Shown here one piece after another: positions 54,101 to 63,100 of a stretch of 64,000 bases of DNA; position 1 is the stretch's first letter; each line of letters starts with the position of its first letter. The stretch is from positions 36,940,329-37,004,328 of the forward strand of contig NW_023601212.1 in the NCBI RefSeq assembly GCF_014898055.3, given 5' to 3'. The notes under the pieces were generated by a model. The model made no database searches. It was not told the origin of the DNA and saw only the letters and a list, made by a program, of their open reading frames with translations. Origin of the DNA: Talpa occidentalis. Its lineage: Eukaryota > Chordata > Mammalia > Eulipotyphla > Talpidae. Made by a program: the position numbers and the translations under genes.

Positions 54101-57100
54101 CATGGCTCTTCTCTCTCTAATTAAAAAACTTACTTTGGGGGAATACAAAGACAGCACTATACTTTTTTTAGTTACTATAATTTGTTGAATTATTAATACA
54201 TCCCAAGTAAATAGTCTCTCATTTAATTCAACCAACAGTCTTGGGAGGTGGGAGTATTTATAGTTTCCACTTCATAAATGAGAAAACTGAGGCTCAGAGG
54301 AATTCAATAACTTGACCACTGGCACACAGCTAGTAACCGGTAGAGGGAAAACAAAGTGCACCAATGTGGCTTGATTCGGAGCTACTGTTTTCGCACAACT
54401 GACACTCGAATAACATGGGTTTGAACTGCTAGGGTCCACTCAACAAAGACTTTTTTTCACTTAATACGTAAATATATTTTCTCTTCCTTGTGATTTTCTT
54501 AATAGCACTTTCTTTTCCCTAGTTTTCTGTGTTGTAAGAACACTGTACATAGAACATAAGCATACAAAATATGTGTTAATCGACCCTTTATGTTACTGGT
54601 AAGGTTTCCAGTCAACAGTAGTTAGGTTTTAAGGAGTCCAAATTTATACTTGGAAATTTTTTGACAGCTTGGAGGTTGGCACCCCTAATTCTCTGTTGGT
54701 CAACTATATATGTAGCATTAAATGAAAGAATGCATTTAAAACACAGTACCAAAAAAAAAAAAAAAAGTACAGTACAGTGGCTGGCAGTTAGCAAAAGCTG
54801 GATAATTATTACTAATTAAGGCAATTTTCAAAGAAGTTTGAGATTCTCCAGAGGAAATTCAGTGGGATAAGAAATGCCGTACCTGAGGTTCTGCCGCTAG
54901 TCCAGCGCTCATCCTCATCAAAGTGCACATCTCCTCCCAAGCCTGGGCCCGGGTAATAGGCGTGGGCCAGCGTGTTTCCTGGTCCATCAAAAGGATACAG
55001 GTCTCCGTGTTCTGAATGAAAACAGGATGATGGCACCCACTGTCTGAATTTACCTCCAGTTACTTTACCTTTTGTTTCTATGATTACTGAAAGATCTGTA
55101 TGGTCCAAGCAGCCAGCTTTGTTGTCCCCAGCAGCCAGCTGCATATATGGGGTGCTTTGGGTGTCGCTTTGCTACTGGCACTATTTCTTTCCTTGAAGTT
55201 CCACTCATTGATGATAATTACCATATGTTGAATGCTTCCTGGATGTGGAATTTTAATACATTCCCATATAACTTATGGTTGCATTTATGCTGAATTTGAT
55301 TGCTTTGTTTGGCCAGATAGTGGCAGGATAGAGAATGACTGAGTGCTGTGCACTAGCTAGTATCATTTTTCTTAAAACCCTAGCTTACTGTTTGTGAGTA
55401 TAGTAGACAGTCTCTGTACTGGAGATTGATGGTTCAGTTATCATTGAATTGATAATGCTTTTAGTTGTGATGCAGAGCTATGACTTTTCACATTGGTATC
55501 AGGCTATATCCTGTTTATCCAGTTCGTGAAGAACAGGGGGCCATGGTCAGTGCATTTTGAGCATTTTCCTCAGTATTGTTCATATTGCAGCTGAAGTTCA
55601 TATTTCAGCTAAATTCACAGGACCCAGGCAGTTCAATACTAGAACAGACCAAAATAATTAGTATTTTTCCTGTAAGTTTGCATCATGAAGCACTAGCAGT
55701 TAATAGAAATTCATGGTTATATCTCCTTAAGTACTTTAATAGGAGACTTCTCTACTTTCTACTCTGTGACTACCCAATGAGTATTGGTCACAGGCCACAG
55801 GGGCTGGCCCATTTCTTGGAGACCACTTGAGGCTTTTGGTGTGGGAACCCCTTCTCCTGGTTTTATGTTGATGTTAGTTAGGCATGTTTTAAATTGTCCC
55901 ATGATAGATTATTTGTCTACCTACCTACCTACCTATCTGCATAACTACTACAAAAGAGGATCTAGCAATCATTTTCAATAAAGGTCCAGATAATAAGCTA
56001 GTATTTGTGGGTTTGATGGTCACTGTTACAATTACTCATTTCTGCATTGTAGCCCCAAAGCCCTCACAGACAACAGGTAACTGAAAAGCCATGACTAAGT
56101 TTTAATAAGTATTTTTTAATAAATACATTATTGTGGATTTTCTTCATAGACTATAGTTTGCTATCTTCTGCTATAAAAAGGGACACTATATTAAGAGACT
56201 AGAAAAAATGTGTAATACCACTGTGTGTGCATTTACTTATATATGTGTGTGTATACATATATACATACATAAACATATTTAAAATCCTAAAACAAAGTGG
56301 ACAATATAAACAAAATAACACAGAGGGTAAGCCTGCAGGAATCTTCCTTACCTCTTCTTACAAAACTCATCTTGATATCAGCAATTCCCCATTTCACTCT
56401 CCTGAAGCTCAGTGGGACCTCTTTGCTCCACATCTTGAAGGCCTTTTCTATTAACTGATTCACTGTGACATATGGTAAGTCTGCAGTATATGATGCAAGC
56501 CTGGAAGCAAACAAGATAACAATGTCTGTCCTGTTAAGAAGAGGGTTTTATTATTTTTGCCAAATGAGCCAAAGCAAAACTAACCTGTAGGTAATTACTT
56601 TGGAATTCCATTTTGGTCTCCCTGTACCTGTACCTGCAACATCTGGCATTCCACATCTGGGCTTATTCATGATTTCTAGGATATGGGAGTTTAGGGTTCC
56701 AGTTATAGGCAGGCGGAAGAATATTTGCATTTCCTTGAGTTTTGCTTCTAAATTGTTGGCATTCTTTGTTTTTGAGTCAGCTGAGTAAAATCTCTTGAGG
56801 TAATTCTATGGGGAAAAGAGTAATTGATCTGTAATTTTTATTTATTGTCTTCTTTTATATCAGAACTTTTTATATCTTTGCCTATGATTCCTGTGGATCT
56901 GAATAGTGGTTTGAAGACAGAAGTTACATAGCCACAAACTTAAATAAGTGTGCATTAGTGAGGAGAAAATTTAATACTTATAATGAAGTATTGCCATTCT
57001 AGTTCATGAGAAAAAGAGAAGAATCCTTCTTTTTCTCTTTCATGCCATTAAATGTTTTGAGTAGACCTCTGCACACTTTTAAAACATGCATTTGTTTTTA

Positions 57101-60100
57101 ACAGTCACTCAGAAAAAGTGCCCGGTGTGTCCTCAAAGGCACAACTGACATCTTCCCTCATCATCAGAGGCCCAGTGGGGCAGTTGAAGTTGCCCAGACC
57201 CATCTAAGATTGCCTGGAGTTGAGGTCTCCTCAGAAAGATTACAAAATCTATTTAGTTTCATGTAAATGATCTCCAGGTGAAGAAATCAAAGCTCAAGGC
57301 AACTAAATGATTTTCCAGGATCACACTTTAAATTAGTAGCAGATTGGTCCTGATGTCCTAATTATTGGTTCTGCGCTCTTCCCACTGTAAAATCTCTAGT
57401 AAAACTTATTTCATGAGCCTGCAGGATAAAGCAGGTCTTCCAGGTCTATTCATGCGCAATTAGCTCCCCGGAAATTTCTTAAAGGACTCTAACCCCTGGA
57501 TATGAGGATTCCTATCCAACAGCCTTAAAGAGGAAAAAAAACAACACAAAACAAAAAACCTGTTGCAAGAAATACTAGTAGCAGCCTCACAGGAATGTTT
57601 ATTAAGTTCTTACAAATGGCAGGTTCTTTACCAGAGGCTTTACATACTCATCTCATTTAAGCTTCAGAACCACCCTATGCAGTAGAAACAACATTGTTAT
57701 TTCTATTCACATAGGGTGAAACATGTGAAGGGAGAAGGGAGATAATTTGCCTCAGGTCACACTCTAAGTAACTAGAAGAGACAGTTGGACTTGTATTCCA
57801 ATTGCAAAGCCCATTTCATTAGAAAAATGTACAGGGCTGTGATGCAGGATAGAATTGTTGAAAGGATTCAAACATTGGCTCACTCATTTACTGTCTAGTT
57901 TGGAGCAGGTAGTGATGATGCCTTGTCTCAGAACCTCACAGGAGTTTGCACTTGATGTAAATCACCTCAGAAATACTGTGCTCTCTCTTCCTGTTACCAA
58001 TGACTGTTTCATTCACAATAATAACTGCTTATTGTTCATCCATGATAATTAGTAATTAACCACTTATTTAAAAACAGCTCCTCTCATCCCTTCTAGAGCA
58101 ACAGACTTTACAAAGGCACTCTCTGGAGAAATATCTCTGCATTCTTGAGATAAATTTTCCTGCCTTCCATTAAACCTAGTTAACTTTCCTGTAGTTTACT
58201 GACAATGTGCAAACTAAGTAAAGGGACTAACCACTCTTGCAAGTGTACTTCTGGGGAACCCATTAGGTGAAACCATATGAAATTGCTGTTGTGGAGGTTT
58301 AAAAAAAACAAATATCAGTAATTTCATATGGTTCAATCTAACATCACTGGGATTTCTAAAAGTCAAAATGAAACAAAACTCCTTTCTTATGCATACAGCT
58401 TATATTTACAAACAATAGTTAGGAGTAAACATCCCCTTATTTTACCAAATAATAATATACACTCATTTGGCTATGTATTAAATAGTATATTGGAATGATA
58501 GTATTTCTTTTTTTTTTTTTTTTTAAAGATTTATTTATTTATTTATACAAGCACTGGGTACAGTCAGAAGAGCTGGAGGGTGAGAGAATTCACCAGAGCT
58601 AAAGCGGGGAGCAGAGCAGGCGGAAGGACCGAAGTACACTGCTGAGGGGAGCAGCGGGCGGCAGGAGAGGTCTGCGGCAGGAGAGGTCCCATGTGGGACC
58701 CTCACCGGTGGCCGGGGATCGAAACCAGCGCTGCAGATGCTGCGGGCAGCTTCGCAACCCAGCACTCAACCGCTGTGCCACCAGGGAGGCCCAAATGATA
58801 GTATTTCTGAAACTTGTCCTTGATGCCTATCTCTACCACTAACAAGCATGCAAATCAGCTGAACTTTGATTTCTTTTTTTTCCCAGGATGGATCTGAGCG
58901 TCAATGATATAATGTATTCGAATGAAGCACTTGACACGCCAGTTGTTCCATACATGATAGTGGTAATATTATCCTTCATTTATTCACTAGAATAATCCTG
59001 AGAAGTATACAACATATAGTATTACTATTTCCATTGGACATAAAAGAAAACAAGTTAGACCATAGCTTATACATCATATGGCTTGCAGGTGGGAAAGCTG
59101 TAACTTCCACCCTTGCTTTTTTGATTTCAAGTGTCTCCTTTCACAACTGGCCCTCATCTTAAGAGGCAGCACTCTGCTCTTTGTGAAAAGAATCTCAAGT
59201 TACTTTAAGTAATAAAATCAGTAACAATTTCAACTTGGACTATGAAGGATGTTTTCTGTACTCTGTTAAGAGCTTCCCCACACCCCCATTTGATTGATAC
59301 CATTGTTATCTTCAAATTTCAGGTTAGGAAATGAAGCTCAGAGAAAGCTGAATAATGCCTGCCTATGTACATGTAGATGGTGAGCAGAGGAGTTTGAATT
59401 TGAACCTGGTTCGGGCAGGCTCTAAAGTCTGCTCCTAGCAGTTACCTGATTAAAACATACATTGCTTTTATAATGAGAAAAAATTATCGAGGTGAGAAAC
59501 AGATTTCTTAATGCTAATGGTGAGACTGGGGGACCCCAGGTGAGTAGGTCCATGACATACCTGAGCCTGTTCCCACTGCGACTCACTCCAGCCTCCTCGG
59601 CTTTGGGGCAGTGGCAGGGCCAGGCTGCTGGGCAGCAGACACACAGCACACAGTGCAGCCACTTGCATAGCTGCCATCCAGAGACAATTGTTCTTAGATC
59701 TAGGGTTGGTGTGGTGTTTCTTTGCCAGAGGCAGAGATTTATATAACTTCTCAGTACTGCCTGTGAAATAGATGACTCATGGCATTGTTTTCTTTTTTTC
59801 AGTGTCTACAGAACTTTAAAAGTGTGTGTTACTTTTCACTAATGATAACAAGGAAGTCTTTTGTCCTTATTGGCAGAAAGAACCCAATGTATTTATCTTT
59901 CAAAGGATTCCCCTGCCTTGTGTGCTGTATAAATTTAATCCATGAGAAAACACATTTTACTTGCCACAATAAAATTACCATTCAGACATGTCTTCTCAAT
60001 GAGTGATGGGCACATCATTCAGCACATTATTGTCCCATGTATCTCAAATTTTAAAAAATGAAAATGCATAGAAAAATGAATAAAACATACAAATAATTAT

Positions 60101-63100
60101 TGAGCAATATATAAATAATCATTAAACATTCTGTGATAGTTAGCAAAGGCTGGGAAGAGAACACTGCATCATCCTGTGGTTCTTTATTGAATGGTGTAAT
60201 GGAAATGCTGTACTGTGATTGGGGCTGTGTACAGTACAGGACCTGTACTCCATTTCCTCACCTTCCTGGTACCCTTGTGCAGCACCGAGAAAAAATTTTA
60301 AATACAAATAAAAACTCCCTGTGATCATAGAGAATGACATTCAATTCTGTTTTCTAATCATTATAATTGCATGTTCCCATGTTTACTTTGATTCTACGGC
60401 TTAAATGCAGGGATACATCATGCCACAGAGATTGGAAGAAACAGATTGTGCTAGAGTGAGCGTGAACTTTCTACAGGTGTGCATGTAGCCGAGTCCTCTT
60501 TTGTCTGAGGGGAAATGTGTAGCTAGAAGCTCTCCAAATTAATGTCCCTATGGACACAATACCTGTTCAAGATAGATGATGAAAACATGCTAACTTGAAG
60601 TATTCCTACATATTATTAAAATTCAACAGTAACCAGCATTTGTTAGGACATAGGTGAATGCTTGCTGTTTGGAAAGAGGAATAGCTTGCAAATGATAGTA
60701 TTTAGGATTTCTGGCATGTAATGATAATAAACTGAGTTTAACTTAATCTGCAAAGATGAAATAATTCATCCAAGAACAAATACTGACGTCATTAGAAGAC
60801 CAGAACTAGAATGCAGATTTCTTGTTCCCTATCACTGGGGAAGATGGGTCACATTACAACATGAGGTAAGTCCACAGGACTTTAGAAAGGGAAACAAAAA
60901 TGAATTGTTTTCATCTAATACCAATGATCAACTCATTGTTCATATGAACTAGCATGGGGCTCAGTGCTTCAGCTAAAGGAACTCGTTTATTTCTTACAAC
61001 AATTCTGTTATTATGATTCCTGTCAGCCGGATGAGAAAACTGAGACTGAAAAGAAAATAATCTTCCCCAGATCACTCAACAATTGCTAGCCTGATCACAG
61101 ACCCCACAGACAAGTGTGTTATTAGTAAGATCTGTGTCACCAGAAAGGTCAAGGGGAGATAGCACACTGAACTTGGGCGGCAGGCCCCAACACACTCTCC
61201 TCCCACGTCCACCCACCTAGCAATTCACCTTTTCACTAGGATCTGGGGGTGTCTGCTGCATCCGAGTTCTACATAGTTTCAACTTTGACCACCTGTGGGA
61301 TGGCAGGTATATATCTAAATGCCATTGCTTGTTGAGTAATGGGTGAGTGTGGGGCAAATGTCACCCCAGGATCCTTCAACCCCTGTAATGATAGCAGGTA
61401 GGCGAGAGCAGTTGAAAAAAATCCCTGTTTGTGTCTGGACTGTTCTCAGGTTGTTGGGAAGACTATGACGCTGCTGTGTCTCAGGTCACAAGGCGCAAAC
61501 CCACAGTCTGCCTCCCCGTATGCTGCCCTACTTGTTGGTTCTCACTCCCGACTGTGATGGTGGCCTGCAAACCTTGCCCTCCTTCATGGTGTAACTGAAA
61601 TAAAAGTCTCAATGATAGACAAAGAGTTTATTAGAAAAATCAAGGTGAGGATTAGAACCTGGCAAACTTTGGCAGATTTTACTCTGAGAACTGCTCTGAC
61701 TACCCCAAATTTGAGTTCAGTTATATAGCTTCTACAGAGTAGCATAGTTGTAGAAAAAGTAAAGGAACAGTGAGTCATTGATATAGAAATGTCATTTATT
61801 CTTGACGGGGCATCCAGTTTTTAGTTATAGGTCTAGGCCTTTCAATTTCCTGTTATCTTCACCTAAAGGACTATCAGTGCTATTTATGGCAAAGGAGGGC
61901 AAATGCTAGGGTTTAATAATTTTTCTGACTTCTGAAGAATGTGCTGTGGAAATACAAAGGCTAGGTGCCCCTGTACAATCTTCTTAACTGTTCCTTGGTC
62001 ATCAGTAGTGGGTGAAATGTTGGTTTACCTACAGACATCAAATTATTATAAGGCTGGTTCACAGCACAGGACAGAGCTATGATGGCTGTAGATTGGCTGT
62101 GCTTTCTTGCCTGCTAGACCAGGGGTGAGGGGGAGGGTGGAGGGCAGTCCCACATCATTTGTAATATGTTTACAATAGGAATCTTGAAGCTAATAATTTT
62201 CAGCATTTTTTGTGCTGATTGTTAAAAACATATCTGTTCTCTCTACCCTGGGGGGGGGAACAGAACATACGAATAGATTTCTGCAAAGAATAAGTCAAAT
62301 ACTTCAATAGATGAACAGGCTNNNNNNNNNNNNNNNNNNNNNNNNNNNNNNNNNNNNNNNNNNNNNNNNNNNNNNNNNNNNNNNNNNNNNNNNNNNNNNN
62401 NNNNNNNNNNNNNNNNNNNNNCAAGCTATTACCAGCCACTGTGGCATAAATTTGATTCCCAGCTAGGGAGCTACCCCATATGGTGCAGCAGACCTCTCCT
62501 GTCTCACTTGCTGCTCCCCTCAGCAGTGTATTTCAGTAGATCCCCCTGTTCTGCTCCCCACTCTGTCTCTTGGTGAATACTCTGGCCAACCCCCTGCACA
62601 TCTGGCCTACAACCCAGTTCTTGTATGCATAAATAAATAAAAATAATTTTTTTTAAAAAAATAATAAAAAGGACCCAGAAGGCTATTCATGAAGAATATT
62701 AGTGTAGTAGTAATTTGTACGTCGTGGTATTATTGTCTTGCTTTTCCTTTACCCAAATTTTAGATATCTACAGTGCACATAAAAATCACAAAGATTCTTT
62801 AGTACAAAAAAAAATCTAGTGTCTGAGAAATATAAATAGTTCATTAACTCTAAGAATGAAGGTAGTAAGCTCTAATTTTATTAGATAAGAAGGAATCACA
62901 GAAGTCCAAAGAAATAACTATACTTTCATTCTTTCACTTTACTAAAATATTGCTAACATGGTCTTATGCTAGGTTAGCCTTTAGGCTACTTATGTGTTAC
63001 TTTCAAAAAGCTCCAGAGAATAGAAAAAAAGCATAAATTACCCATAATTGGATCCAAGATTTAAGGTACCTTTGCAATCTAATAGAAAATAAGGCAAATT

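Noticed and set aside
54812..55144. A 110-residue open frame as a single-exon protein
   Set aside because: It is MMP7 exon 4 read through into flanking introns. The true exon is 54,883-55,011, set by GT/AG borders and phase.
38987..62321. Additional MMP family genes on the MMP7 contig
   Set aside because: No second HExxH motif, cysteine switch or hemopexin-type exon was found on either strand.
10028..62660. tRNA genes
   Set aside because: The tRNA-like heads with A and B boxes belong to SINEs. None shows a complete cloverleaf with paired acceptor stem.
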